From Aradus depressus (lineage: Eukaryota; Arthropoda; Insecta; Hemiptera; Aradidae): a stretch of 64,000 bases of DNA. The notes beneath the pieces were generated by a model. It saw nothing but the letters and a program-made list of their open reading frames with translations, was not told the origin of the DNA and did not search any database. A program made the position numbers and the translations under genes. Of the stretch, positions 52,020 to 62,565 are shown piece by piece; the stretch's first letter is position 1, and each line of letters opens with the position of its first letter. The stretch is from contig OY759225.1 in NCBI GenBank assembly GCA_963662175.1, positions 10,427,107 through 10,491,106 on the forward strand, given 5' to 3'.

Positions 52020-53300
52020 TATGCCCATCTTTGGCATTTCAGCCATCCGATGTCTTGCAGGCTTGGACAATATCAACCAGCGTAGAGCAGGTCGGAAGAT
52101 GGTCCCCTGTCATTTCCCCATCGTTGCAGAGCTGGCATATCAGTGAGTCGGCCACTCCTATCCTCTTCAGATGTTCCTGGAGGCAATCGTGTCCTGTGAG
52201 CATCCTGATGGCTCCTCTACACTATGGCCCATCTCGAGCCACTGTGAGCCATCACCATTGTGTAGAGGGGTAGATGGCCTGTAGTGGCCTAAGTAGTGGA
52301 TGATGGAGATGGTGATGGCCATGGATGGCGTTGGGAGCGGTCCGACTCAGTGGCTAAAGTGGCATGTCCACACCATGGGCCATCATTATTTCCTTTATCG
52401 CACGCTTATCGGTTAGGTTTTATGACTCATGCCCGGGCTTTAACTACGAGGTCATATCGCCTACTACCAGAGCGCTCTTTCGTCACTCTGGTGAACATGA
52501 GCCCGACTCTACTGTGGGAGTCCTAAATTTTGCCTATCCTAAATTTTTATTCATCTAGGGTAGGGGTCTTTAACGAGTACCTGACATCGTACAGGCTCGG
52601 GACCATCGCTTAACGTCCCATCCGAAGGACGGCGTGCTTAAGTTTATTTTACCTCCCAGATAAAATAAACTAAGGGCCTCGGTCGGGCTACGAAATACTA
52701 ATTTCGCACGCTTATCAATGCCTGCTGCTTGTTGTCATGATAACACTGATTTTAGTAATTATTATTATTTAATTATAACGAAATATTTAGTTTATTGAAA
52801 TATTAGTTTATTGAAATATTAGTTTTCTATAACAAGAAATAGCTAATTATACGTGTTGGCCAAACACAAAGCCACCGCCGCGATTTCCTCGACCTCCATA
52901 CTAGTTACTAGGCAACTTCTTATTGAGAAATTATAAATTCACTATGGCTCATTCATGCATATCTAGAATGGTCCATCTAGATGGACCACTGTGTGGATGC
53001 GTCCATTCAGGCCATCATAATGGGCCATGATAATGGTGACCATCATGATGGCCCACAATGAGCCATAGTGTAGAGGAGCCATGATGTTGGCCACCGCCAC
53101 CCTCCTAGCCATGTCCTCAGCTCTCCGATGTTTTTCCTCCAGCAGGACTCCTCATCTCTTGCCAGCAGCTGCGCTTATCTGGTGTTCCCTCAGCAGATCT
53201 CTATAGATCTGGTCAATCTGCTTCTTTGTTTCATCTGGGATCCTTCTTTAGCCAATCTATCAGCCTTTTCGTTGCCTGGGATCCCGCAGTGGCTAGGGTA
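52020..53300 (-). pseudogene. LINE RNase H and C-terminal fragments
   Basis: On the minus strand 53290-53090 reads PSHCGIPGNEKADRLAKEGS, an RNase H signature. 52270-52020 reads LTGHDCLQEHLKRIGVADSL then CQLCNDGEMTGDHLPTC, the cysteine-rich C-terminus of R1/I-type elements. Between them lie a SINE insertion and GATGG-rich unassigned sequence. It is a dead remnant. Confidence 0.8.
52411..52703 (-). repeat. SINE-1 insertion with 13-bp TSD
   Basis: TCGCACGCTTATC is duplicated at 52398-52410 and 52704-52716. The SINE 3' tail (GGTTAGG on the plus strand) abuts the left copy and a 5'-truncated head abuts the right one. This proves retroposition and fixes the 3' end of the family. Confidence 0.95.
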
Positions 53301-53368
53301 TTTAAATAAAAAAAACCATTGGGATGGCACAGATAAAGGGGTCGATTCAAATACCTTAATAACTGCTA

Positions 53369-53600
53369 AAGGGCGCCGGTAGCTCAGTGGTATTCGTGCC
53401 CTTAGTTTATTTTATCTGGGAGATGGAACGCTAAGCGATGGTCCCGAGCCTGTCAGGTACTCTTTAAAGACCCACTATTCTAGGTGAATAAACATTTATA
53501 GTCAAAGTTTAGAACTCTCATATTAGAGTCTGGCTCATGACCACCAGGAGCGCTCTGGTAGAAGACCTCATAGTCAGAACATAAGTCATAATAATTAACT
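53369..53600 (+). repeat. SINE-1 with deleted tRNA interior
   Basis: GGGCGCCGGTAGCTCAGTGG (box A) jumps to CCCTTAGTTTATTTTATC, skipping box B, then runs to the 3' body. Followed by repeat R sequence to about 53750. Confidence 0.88.
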
Positions 53601-54164
53601 AACTGCCGATGTAATAAATGTATCGACACAAAATATAGTATGAGGATTCAGAAGTATGTATGTCAAATATTGAGTTTTAGCTCAAATGGTCATTGGAGGC
53701 AGATCGATTGATTAATTTGTGTTGGGCAAGTACATAACGGGTGATTCACCGACAAATTTGTGGTTATTGCATTATACGTCATTGATAATCCTTAGACTTA
53801 CAATTTCGTTCACTAACTACATGAGAGGATCATCTTATAAGCTGAACCAACAGAGACAATTAAACAGACTAACCATTAAAATAAATTCTCGAGAAAGTCC
53901 TTTCAAATGTTAACAGTTGGATGGTAAAGACTAGAAAATCGGGTACAGTCTTTTGGTATTAGAGATGCAACGGTTAGAGAATCTTTCCCCTTGTCTCAGA
54001 CATAGAATATGCAAACATATGTCAGATGGATCTCCTGTTTGTTCATGCTGATTGGCCAGTCTGTACGAGACTGAAATTTTATCAGGGATTGTGTCAACGA
54101 CCCTTCTTCCTCCCTGGCAACCAAGGCTATAACCAATTTGTTCAATATAAACAGAAAGAATGAG

Positions 54165-54499
54165 TTTTTTTTTTTTTTTTTTTTTTTTTTTCCCCAAGGG
54201 CTGATTTGTGTCAGCGCGGCCAGAGTAGGCCTATTGTGTGCCCTGTGTGGGTTGGTCCCTACAGCAGCCCTGTATCTTTAATGAAGTCCAGGATTCTTCT
54301 GCAGGTTCCTTTCATTACCTGCTTCGGTTCCGTTATGGCAGACCCGAAGCAGTAAAAACGTCTGCTTTCTAGTGCCCCGCACCGGCTTAGAATATGAACC
54401 GGAGTCTCATTTTCCTCGCCACATTTCCTGCACAGAGGACTTCTAGCGATGCCCAGTGTTTTGAATGTCTTTGCTTTGGGACCCCTCTCCAGAACTGGA
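54165..54499 (-). mobile_element. 5'-truncated LINE insertion with 26-bp TSD and poly(A)
   Basis: A 26-bp target duplication beginning TGTTCAATATAA lies at 54139-54164 and 54500-54525. The element starts at 54499 on the minus strand and ends in a poly(A) of about 28 (T at 54165-54192). It encodes only the last 79 codons of a LINE ORF. Confidence 0.95.
54259..54498 (-). pseudogene. LINE C-terminal zinc-cluster ORF fragment
   Basis: An open frame ends TAG at 54259: ARSPLCRKCGEENETPVHIL then SRCGALESRRF. C-x2-C...H-x4-C is the C-terminal cluster following RNase H in R1/LOA-type LINEs. No start codon, so not expressible as such. Confidence 0.85.
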
Positions 54500-54594
54500 T
54501 GTTCAATATAAACAGAAAGAATGAGGTATACTTGAAGACCAGTAGCGGATCTACCAAGAGATGCACACTGAGAAGCCTCTAGTTAGTTATTGTG

Positions 54595-54830
54595 ACTCAT
54601 GCCCGCGCTTTAACTACAGGGTCATATCGCCTACTACCAGAGCGACGAAAGAGCGATCTTTGGAAAATTTTGCCTATCTATGTTTATTCACCTAGAGCAG
54701 GGGGTCTTTAACGAGTATCTGATTCCGCACAGGAACGAATGATTAACGTCCCGTACGAAGGACGGCGTACTCAAGGTTTTTTCACCTCCCAGATAAAAAA
54801 AACCTTAGCCAGGTTTCGAACCCACGTTCT
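54595..54830 (-). repeat. SINE-1 copy, rearranged
   Basis: TGTGACTCATGCCCGCGCTT, ATATCGCCTACTACCAGAGC, then decayed body to GGTTTCGAACCCACG at 54815-54830. A plus-sense SINE piece (54855-54975) follows head-on. Confidence 0.82.
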
Positions 54831-55371
54831 GTTGAAAAAACCATGAGCAGGGCGGGAAGTTAAGCGATGGTCCCGACCCTATACAGTAAAAAACCCTTCC
54901 CTAAGTGAATAAACCTCCAGAGCGACCTCCAGTAGGCAATATGAACTCGTAGTTAAAGCCCGGGCATAAGTCATGCCATAACTAAATATAAAAAAGATGA
55001 ATTCTTAAAAATTATTAATAATAAATAAAGGAATGCCTTTCAGAAATTAAAGTTTCACAAAAACACCAGGAAGCGAGTGCCGCTGCCATGAAGATCGTCA
55101 TCGCCCTTATGTAGCTTCTGTGCTTTTCTAGGTTAGTTAATTATACCCAACCCTGTTTTACGCTGAGAATAACTATTATTACTAGAAATAAAGTGAGCTT
55201 TGCATTCCTTCAGTCATATCAATTATAATAAAGTATTAGGTACTATTCATTATTTCAATTAAAGAAACAGTTAATAATTAATTTAAGAAAAATAAAAAGA
55301 ACTTAGGAATGCATAATCATGAGAAAAAAAGAATTGAAAAAGTTGTTAGCATTGAAATTATATGGTAGTCA

Positions 55372-55602
55372 GTCAAAGAATAACCCATGTTTCTAAGGAG
55401 CATAGTAACCGAAGTTAGCATGCCCGGGCTTCAACTACGAGGTCATATCGCCTAATACCAAAGAATAACCCATGTTTCTAAGGAGCATAGTAACTGAAGT
55501 TACAACTATAGCACGCCCAAGCTTCAACTACGAGGTCATATCGCCTACTACCAAAGAATAACCATGTTTCTAAGGAGCATAGTAACCGAAGTTACACATA
55601 TA
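55372..55602. repeat. Tandem triplication of flank plus SINE end
   Basis: AAGAATAACCCATGTTTCTA then AGGAGCATAGTAACCGAAGTTA then a SINE-1 3' end (GCCCGGGCTTCAACTACGAG, ATCGCCTACTACCA) occurs three times in a row with a period of about 95 bp. Only the third unit continues into the full SINE at 55603. Confidence 0.9.
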
Positions 55603-55926
55603 GCATGCCCGGGCTTCAACATGAGGTCATATCGCCTACTACCAGAGCGCTCTTTCGTCACTCTAGTGGACATGAGCGCGACTCTACTGTGGGAGTCCTA
55701 AATTTTGCCTACCCTAAATTTTTATTCATCTAGGTTAGGGGTCTTTAACGAGTACCTGACATCGTACAGGCTCGGGACCATCGCTTAACGTCCCATCCGA
55801 AGGACGGCGTGCTTAAGTTTATTTTACCTCCCAGATAAAATAAACTAAGGGCCTCGGTCGGGTTACGAACCCACGACCTTGAGCTCAGAAGTCAAGCACG
55901 CATACCACTGAGCTACCGGCGCCCTC
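55603..55926 (-). repeat. SINE-1, near full length
   Basis: Complete from CATGCCCGGGCTTCAAC to GAGCTACCGGCGCCCTC. The tRNA-like head is intact, with box B GGTTACGAACCC (one change from GGTTCGAACCC) and box A TAGCTCAGTGG. It is highly similar to the copy at 49993, so this subfamily spread recently. Confidence 0.93.
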
Positions 55927-56339
55927 ATAATATTGATATTTTAGTTAAATTCATTACAACGGTAAATATGATCAATAATGTTGTAAAAATACAATGTTAT
56001 ATCTAATAATATTTTTTAGAGTTGTTTAATTGTTATTGGCTTTATTATTTATTTACCTTTACATTCGTCCATATGTGACGAAATATATTACTCGATAATA
56101 CAGTCGAAATATATTTCTTTCTTATTCCATGAACGAAATGCTCAAAAACAGCTGACATCACAGATAAAAAGTGTGTAGTTGCGTGTGTGCGCTGCGTGCG
56201 CAACCATCCGACACATACACACACACACACATTCACATCAACGAGACTTACGCTCTGACGGTGTGACATAGCCCCGAGCGCTAAGATGTTTACACATCAA
56301 TCACAATAGGAATAAAAGACGTTGTCTTCCAACTGTTTT

Positions 56340-56405
56340 ATTTTTGACAATGAACCGGTTTTCAATGCAACAGCGTCATCATTAGTGGCACATCCCACCC
56401 ACACA
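56340..56405 (-). repeat. Solo fragment with decayed hammerhead-like core
   Basis: On the minus strand CTAATGA (56385-56379), one change from CTGATGA, leads to GAAA (56363-56360), the palindrome ACCGGT and TC. It is preceded by ATGTGCCA as at 27472. Confidence 0.5.
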
Positions 56406-56629
56406 GCATAGAGGTTAAAGGACAACTGGCAACAGTAAACATAAAACAATGAGAAGACAATGTATTTTATTTCTATGAAACATCTTGTCCCACAACATTT
56501 TATTAATTTTTCACAATGAATAAAATGATTTAAAATATTGTGTAAGATAGAATTCAATCGAAATCACTCGCTACTTGGATACTAGCAATAAACACGCTAG
56601 TAACACTGTTAATTAAGTTGTAGTTTCAG

Positions 56630-57005
56630 TGCCGTCCCGAGTCTATTTCCAGGGTAGGGCGAGATCTGAATTTGGCGCCCTTCTCCCAACCTTAAATATA
56701 AACTAGACTGGAGAAGCATGTGAAAAAAACAAAAAAAATTTTTTTTTGTAAATGTTTTTAATATATAATCAAAAATGAAAAATGAGCAATTTGACTTATA
56801 ATCAATAAATAAAAATTTAACACAATATGAAATGATTTATAATCGAGGCATCTATTGACTTAAGATTGAAAATATGAATAGTCATCTAGTAAAAATGTTT
56901 TGTCTGAAAAAAAATAAATTTTTTTCCTAATGATGGATTTTGGCGCCCCTCCGACTTAGCGCTTGCGGCTGCATATCTCGCCATTAAGTAGGGCAGCCTC
57001 CCTGG
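56630..57005. repeat. Short repeat with CAGTGCCGTCCCGAG end
   Basis: Shares its start and its GGCGCCC segments with 33524-33850. The interior is T/A-rich. Superfamily uncertain. Confidence 0.35.
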
Positions 57006-57094
57006 TAGAATTTCTAAGGATATTGTAATTAGAAACCCTCTAAAAAGCAACGATTATAAAATGAACTTGACATTATATCAATACAGGAATAAAG

Positions 57095-57290
57095 TAAGGT
57101 TTTTTGGTGGCCGAGCGGGCTAGAGCGTAGGGCTTTGGTCGCATGGTCTCACCAATGGTTTGCGGGTTCAATCCCGTCCGGGAGGGAGTTTTATTTCGTA
57201 GATAGAACTCCCTCCTAGGGCCATGGATGTCGTAAATAACTAGATAACACATTGACATGGCTAATATGAATCGTACATAAAGCCCAAAAA
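57095..57290 (+). repeat. SINE-2, tRNA-Leu/Ser-like head
   Basis: GGTGGCCGAGCGGGCTAGAG resembles the 5' end and box A of tRNA-Leu/Ser, and GCGGGTTCAATCCCGTCC is box B. The body TTTCGTAGATAGAACTCCC ends near AAAGCCC plus an A run at 57283-57294. The sequence upstream is not that of a functional tRNA and the acceptor stem does not close. Confidence 0.8.
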
Positions 57291-57900
57291 AAAAAGTTTT
57301 ACTATCACATATGAAAAAATGAGAAAACATAATATGTTCTCTCATTTTTTCATATATTATATGTATAAAATTAAATTAAATTTCTCAATGACTAATGTGT
57401 ATATACAATACGATCCACAAATGTAAAATACATTTCCGTAGGGCAAAAGTCTAGAAGACATGGAAGGCCGACGATTGAACAAAGAACAGGGTGTCCAGAG
57501 GGGCGTAGCCCTCTAGTACATCTATATGTTGTCTATTTTAAAAGACGGTCATGGATTTCTAATTGAATGTGTCACTTGTCTTACTGACCTCATTTTGAAA
57601 ATGTCACATCCCGGGTCGTGACCACCTCTATCCCCACACCTCCATTAGAGACCAACTCCAGTCACAATTCTATACAGATGACACTTTTTGTGACCCGACA
57701 CGTATCTTCATTTAGCTACTATATCGCTCAAAACGATTCTGTGGGTAGTTTCACTTTTAAATGGTTGCTGCGAATAACGGGATGAGCGTTACGAGTATAC
57801 CTACTCTACCAAACTATTATAAAGTTGAAAGCGTATTCTGCTTCTCTAAGTATGTCACATGAAAAGTGCACAAGAACAGCGGTTCTTGGCCTGAGACCCT

Positions 57901-58800
57901 GAGGGATCGTTAGCTCAGTGGTATGCGTGCTTGCTTACTGAGCGTAAGTTCGTGGGTTGAAAACCTATTTTATCTAGGAGGTAAAATAAAACTTAAGCCC
58001 ACCGTACGTCGGATAAGTCTTTAAGCGATGATCTCAAGCCCGTACGACGTCAGGTACTCGTTAAAGACCCCTAACCTGGGTATAAAAATTTAGGGTAGGC
58101 AAAAGTATGCCTCATAAGTAAATATTTCAATTTTAGTTTAAATTTAATTGAAAAATTGACGGGATTCAATTCAACAGGACTTTCTTATACCAACCACGCT
58201 TACAGATCACTCTCTGGCATTATTGGGTATAAGAATGTCTACTCTCAAGATAACGCGCTGTACAAAAAGACAAAATGAAATGATTTTGAGAAGGGGAGGA
58301 AGTGGTATGCGTGCTTGCTTACTGAGCGTAAGTTCGTGGGTTCGATACCCGACCAAGGCCCTTAGTTATCTGGGAGGTAAAATGAACTTAAGCACGCCGT
58401 CCTTCGGATGGGACGTTAAGCGATAGTCCCGAGTCTGTACGATGTCAGGTACTCGTTAAAGACCCCTGCCCTAGGTGAATAACAATTTAGGGTAGGCAAA
58501 ATTTAGGACTCCCACAGTAGAGTCGGGCTCATGTCCACCAGAGTGACGAAAGAGCGCTCTGGTAGTAGGCGATATGACCTCGTAGTTAAAGCCCGGGCAT
58601 GAGTCATTAAACCTAACCTAACCTTTACAGACATTTAGTTTTCATTCTTCGGGGCACTATAACGTTTGTCGTATTGATTCTATCTCAAATCCAAAAACTT
58701 TAAGCGATTGGAAATTTTATAATAAACAATTTTGGTAATAATCAATTTTTCGATAGGACTAGCCGTTTTCGGGTAAATTTAGGAAACGTCTAAAAATATG
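57901..58800 (+). repeat. Duplicated block, copy 1 (SINE-1, spacer, MITE end, SINE-1, spacer)
   Basis: SINE-1 head and body (57901-58090) are joined to GCCTCATAAGTAAATATTTC, then the MITE end TTTCTTATACCAACCACGC at 58183. A second, nearly complete SINE-1 follows (58297-58622), then CATTTAGTTTTCATTCTTCG to GTTTTCGGGTAAATTT. The order is the same as at 60146-61575, with different insertions. Confidence 0.8.
58297..58622 (+). repeat. SINE-1 with clear (CCTAA)n tail
   Basis: Starts within the tRNA head (GTGGTATGCGTGCTTGC), has box B GGGTTCGATACCC, full body, and ends GCATGAGTCATTAAACCTAA then CCTAACC. Gives the clearest view of the tail. Confidence 0.93.
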
Positions 58801-58849
58801 TGTTTTAGAACTACATTTCTTAATTCTACATAGCTCATGTACGCAAGCA

Positions 58850-59820
58850 CCCATGCCACTGAGCTACTGGTTTAAGAGAGAGAGTGAACTTGGGGAAGTA
58901 CATCGCCGTTGATTCATCTACGATTTTTTCCCCCTTTTTCTTGACCAAACGATCGTTTAGCTCCTGACCAAATGAATCATTCAAGTTTCCAATTAATGCA
59001 ACTTTCTATTCGAATGAAGAAAGGCCCGATAGTGATTCTAGGAAACCACAAGAAAAGAGGCCTCTTCTGCTTTGAGATGGACAAGTGAATCATCCGACCT
59101 GGATCCTGTCCTACAGTGACGTAGCAATCTACTCCGACCTGGATACAACATCCTACAGTGACGTGGCGACCTGGATCTTGTCCTATTGTGACGTCCTGGT
59201 CTCCACCTGTACCTACATGAGACGAGAGTTCTTCTCAGAATAGTTTTACTTCTTCATTTATACGAAGTATAAAGAAAGTTAGATAATCGGTCTAAAATTC
59301 AATGTTATATTTTCGTGACGGACTTGAACTCTGGGGTTCTGCTAAATCTTCCAATCTCCAACGCATTTAATCCTTTCAATCCAAAATCCTTCGTACAATA
59401 GCCAATGCTCCTTATTACGTCTCCAACAAAACTCTTCACACTGACCTTAACGTACCTTTTGTCACTGAAGTCGCTAAATCCAAATGAAAAAATATATTTT
59501 CCTTTCTTAGTTCCCACAATAATCCTCTAGTCCGTGCCCTCTACTCTGCCATACTTCCCCCAACGATGGCTTAAGCGTCAATGGCCTAGAGACCTCCTAA
59601 GCAGCAACAGTGACAGTGATTAGTTATAAATGAGAGAAAATCAGTGACTAGGGAATGTCACCACTGGGTGATTTCTCCCCTCAAGACATTCTGACATTGC
59701 CATTATCTCTCTTTATTAGCACATTTGCTTGTTGTATTTATTTGTATACAATTGTAAATAACTATTTGTAAGGAAAAAAAAAAAAAAGAAGTATTTTCAC
59801 CGGTTATCTATACTTTCCGA
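58850..59820. other. No gene seen
   Basis: Contains short repeats of a CCGACCTGGAT...CCTACAGTGACGT phrase (59092-59195, three times) and a fragment of repeat R at 59255-59300. A minus open frame at 59305-59517 has no recognisable family. Confidence 0.4.
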
Positions 59821-59829
59821 ACTGAATAC

Positions 59830-60110
59830 AAAAAAGTCGTCGGTGTATTACCTGCAATATATTTCAGTGTGAGTTAACTAACTAAGTTTCCGCGCTCCCT
59901 CTGAAACCAAGGCAACGAATTAATCGGTGTATAACACAGGGAATCCTCCGGAGGGAATCTCTGAATCCTCTTATACAGTTTCATGTCCATACATTCACTC
60001 CTATTACAGTTATAAAGGTCTTTGAGTTGAAACATCCCTCCTCTGATCCCCAAATTCGATATAGTTTTGCATCAACGTAGAAATCGATAGATCGTATTTA
60101 ATTTTTGAAA
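59830..60110 (-). repeat. Dispersed repeat family R fragment
   Basis: GTCGTCGGTGTATTACC, TTCCGCGCTCCCTCTGAAACC, CATACATTCACTCCTATTACAG in family order, decayed. Confidence 0.55.
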
Positions 60111-60437
60111 TCAGGGGTCGGAATAGATAATTTTTTCTAGAGAGCACGCGCCGGTAGCTCAGTGGTAAGCATGCTTGCCTTCTGAGCTCAAGGTCGTGAG
60201 TTCAAAACCCGGCCGAGGCTTTTAGTTTGTTTGATCTGGGAGGTAAAATAAACTTAAGCACACCATCCTTCGAATGGGACGTTAAGCGATGATCCCGAGC
60301 CTGTACGATGTCAGGTACTCGTTAAAGACCCCTATCCTGGGTGAATAAAAATTTTAGGCAAAAGTAAGCCTCATAAGTAAAATATCTCAATTTTAGTTTA
60401 AACTTAATTGAAAAATTGACAGGATTCAATTCAACAG

Positions 60438-60602
60438 GACATTCTTATACCAACCACGCTTACATATGCTCTGGCATTACTGGGTATAAGAATGTCTACT
60501 CTCAAGATAACGCGCGCTGTACAAAGAGAAAAAATGAAATGATTTTGAGAAGGGGAGGGGGAGAGTGATCTGTAAGCGTTGTTGGTATAAGAAAGTCCTA
60601 TA
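60438..60602. mobile_element. MITE with TTCTTATACCAAC ends
   Basis: GGACATTCTTATACCAACCACGC at the left is inverted at the right (GCGTTGTTGGTATAAGAAAGTCC, split across 60575-60600). One end of the same family is also seen at 58183 and 50360. Confidence 0.75.
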
Positions 60603-60619
60603 ATGGCCACCTCACACAC

Positions 60620-61297
60620 AATAGAACATCTTTAAGTCGAACCTCGATAAGTCAAAAACCTCCAAAACTCGAAAAAAGGTTTTGTTCCTTTCAATTCAAG
60701 CCCCAAAACCTCCATTACTCAAATCTCAACCCTCTATTAGTCGAAGTTATCAGTGAGTCCCTACAAGGCATTTTGGTACATATTTTCCCTCTATAACTCG
60801 AGAAAATAAATTGGACCTCTGTATCTCGAACATAGCAATGTTTTATTTTACAACCTTTACAACTCGATTATTTGAAACTTATTACCTCTATAGCTCGAAG
60901 AAAAATAAGTTAGGTACCGACTTTAAGAATTTGCCGACAATGTACACCATTGTTTCTTAGAAAACAATTTAGGAGTAAACAATAAATAGGATTACCAATT
61001 ATCTAAAGCAAAAAACATTACTGACTTTTTTTAATACCTACATATACTACGTATTTTTTATTTTAAGGATGTTTTGAAATAATGTTGATTTATAATAAAT
61101 ATAAATATGTTTGTTACCTCTGTAACTTGAATTTTTATTTATTTCACCTCTCTAACTCAAAATTAGTTAGAATGAGTCTTAACTTCTACAGGTCGCATCA
61201 AAATCCGCCTAAATCGAAATCCTCCAAAGTCGAAAACTCTATAATTCGAATTTTTTGGCGTCTCCCTTGATGTTCGACTTATAGAGGTTCTACTGTA
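60620..61297. mobile_element. pogo/Tigger-like MITE
   Basis: The right end, GACTTATAGAGGTTCTACTGTA, is the complement of the typical TACAGTAGAACCTC(T/G)ATAA terminus of pogo-type elements. The left end is decayed (AAGTCGAACCTCGATAAGTC). The interior has recurrent ...AACTCGAA... phrases and no transposase. Confidence 0.75.
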
Positions 61298-61576
61298 TAT
61301 TTTTCTTAATTTTTATGATTTTTCAAAAAAAACTACCAATACATAACCCAAATGTTGAAGTTGGTTGCTATGAGTTACGATTTAATAATTACTTAGATAT
61401 ATTCCTTATAGACGTTTAGTTTACATTCTTCGGAGGCTATAACGTTTGTCGTATTGACCCTATCTCAAATCCAAAGACTTTAAGCGATTGGAAATTTTAT
61501 AAGAAACAATTTTGGTAAGAATCAATTTTTCGATAGGACTAGCCGTTTTCGGGTATATTTTGGACACGTCTAAACA

Positions 61577-61655
61577 ATGTCAGGTACTTGTTAAATACCC
61601 CTGCCCTAGGTGAATAAAAATTTAGGGTAGGCAAAATTTAGGACTCCAACAGTGA
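61577..61655 (+). repeat. SINE-1 fragment
   Basis: AATGTCAGGTACTTGTTAAA, GTGAATAAAAATTTAGGGTAGG and GGCAAAATTTAGGACTCC. Stops at the start of a repeat R copy. Confidence 0.85.
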
Positions 61656-61850
61656 GTCGGCTTCTGAATCCTCTGTTTGTGTGATAAGCCCCGTCTTCCG
61701 CTTGTAAAATTTGACTGTAAATCAATAGACATCGTCTTTCTGGGGCACACATATAAAATTTCATGCCGATACATTCCATTCTATCATGAGTTATCGTGTT
61801 CACAGACACATTCACAAAAATATTTTTGACATATTCTGGGGAAGTAAGAT
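61656..61850 (-). repeat. Dispersed repeat family R fragment
   Basis: TTTCATGCCGATACATTCC, ATGAGTTATCGTGTTCACAG and ACTGTAAATCAATAGAC in family order. Confidence 0.6.
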
Positions 61851-62039
61851 TCTTGATAACTGCCAATGAAATGACTGTAAGTACGGTACATTTTGTAGGT
61901 TTGAGACGTTCCTGGATGGTTTTTGGAGGAAACATGACCGGCCTTTTTTTTAAAATAATTTTTTAAAATTAAATACAAATAAAAAAGGAGAAAAGAATGA
62001 TAAATAAAATTTAACTTAACAGATTCGTAAAATATAATG

Positions 62040-62565
62040 AACTAGCAGTAATACCCGGCGTTGCCCGGGGAACCTTGACTTTTCTCCTAATATCTCTCGT
62101 TCTTAGGACCCCTGGGCACCATGGCTAGTACGCGCCATTCAACGGCGGAAACCACAGCTAGTGAGGTTGATTAAAACATAGACTTCAACCATCCTGGAGC
62201 TAAAACTAATTTATTCAAAAAGATTTCTCATTAATCGTTGCAATGGTTTTCGAGTTACAAAGATTGCGTGAGTGGATGCTGGGATGGACCAGGGGTTGAT
62301 TAAAAAATAGACCTTAACCTTCCGGTAGATACAACTTATCTATTCAAAAAGATTCCTCATTAATCATTGCAGTGGTTTTTGAGTTACAAAGATTGCGTGG
62401 GTGGATGCTGGGATGGACCAGATATTGAGGTACTAATACGCCCATAACCTTCCACAGACGATGACGAACAAATTTAAAAAAAAATTAATCAAATCCATCA
62501 AGCCGTTCGTGAGTTATAGCGGTACAACGCACAGACATTTTCAGCTTTATACATATGATGATGAT
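62040..62565 (+). repeat. Dispersed repeat with three ~125-bp tandem units and GAT tail
   Basis: Starts CTAGCAGTAATACCCGGCGT. Units opening with TTGATTAAAA.ATAGAC at about 62166 and 62296, plus a diverged third from 62425, share ATTCAAAAAGATT(T/C)CTCATT and AGTTACAAAGATTGCGTG. It ends TTCGTGAGTTATAGCGGTAC and ATATGATGATGATG. The ending is like the 3' parts of retrotransposons found in many invertebrates (family not named). Confidence 0.7.

Larger units (their letters stand above)
60146..61575 (+). repeat. Duplicated block, copy 2
   Basis: SINE-1 head and body (60146-60366) with the same breakpoint into GCCTCATAAGTAAA as copy 1, then a MITE (60438-60602), a pogo-like MITE (60620-61297), and the shared end ACGTTTAGTTTACATTCTTC to GTTTTCGGGTATATTT. 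Confidence 0.8.

Noticed and set aside
56045..56269. Short minus frame (MSHRQS) with a GTAAGT donor at 56248 as an upstream exon
   Set aside because: The donor phase is 0, whereas exon 1 needs an incoming phase of 1, and there is no hydrophobic leader.
57095..57175. Possible tRNA-Leu/Ser gene
   Set aside because: No closed acceptor stem, and it is followed by a repeated SINE body.
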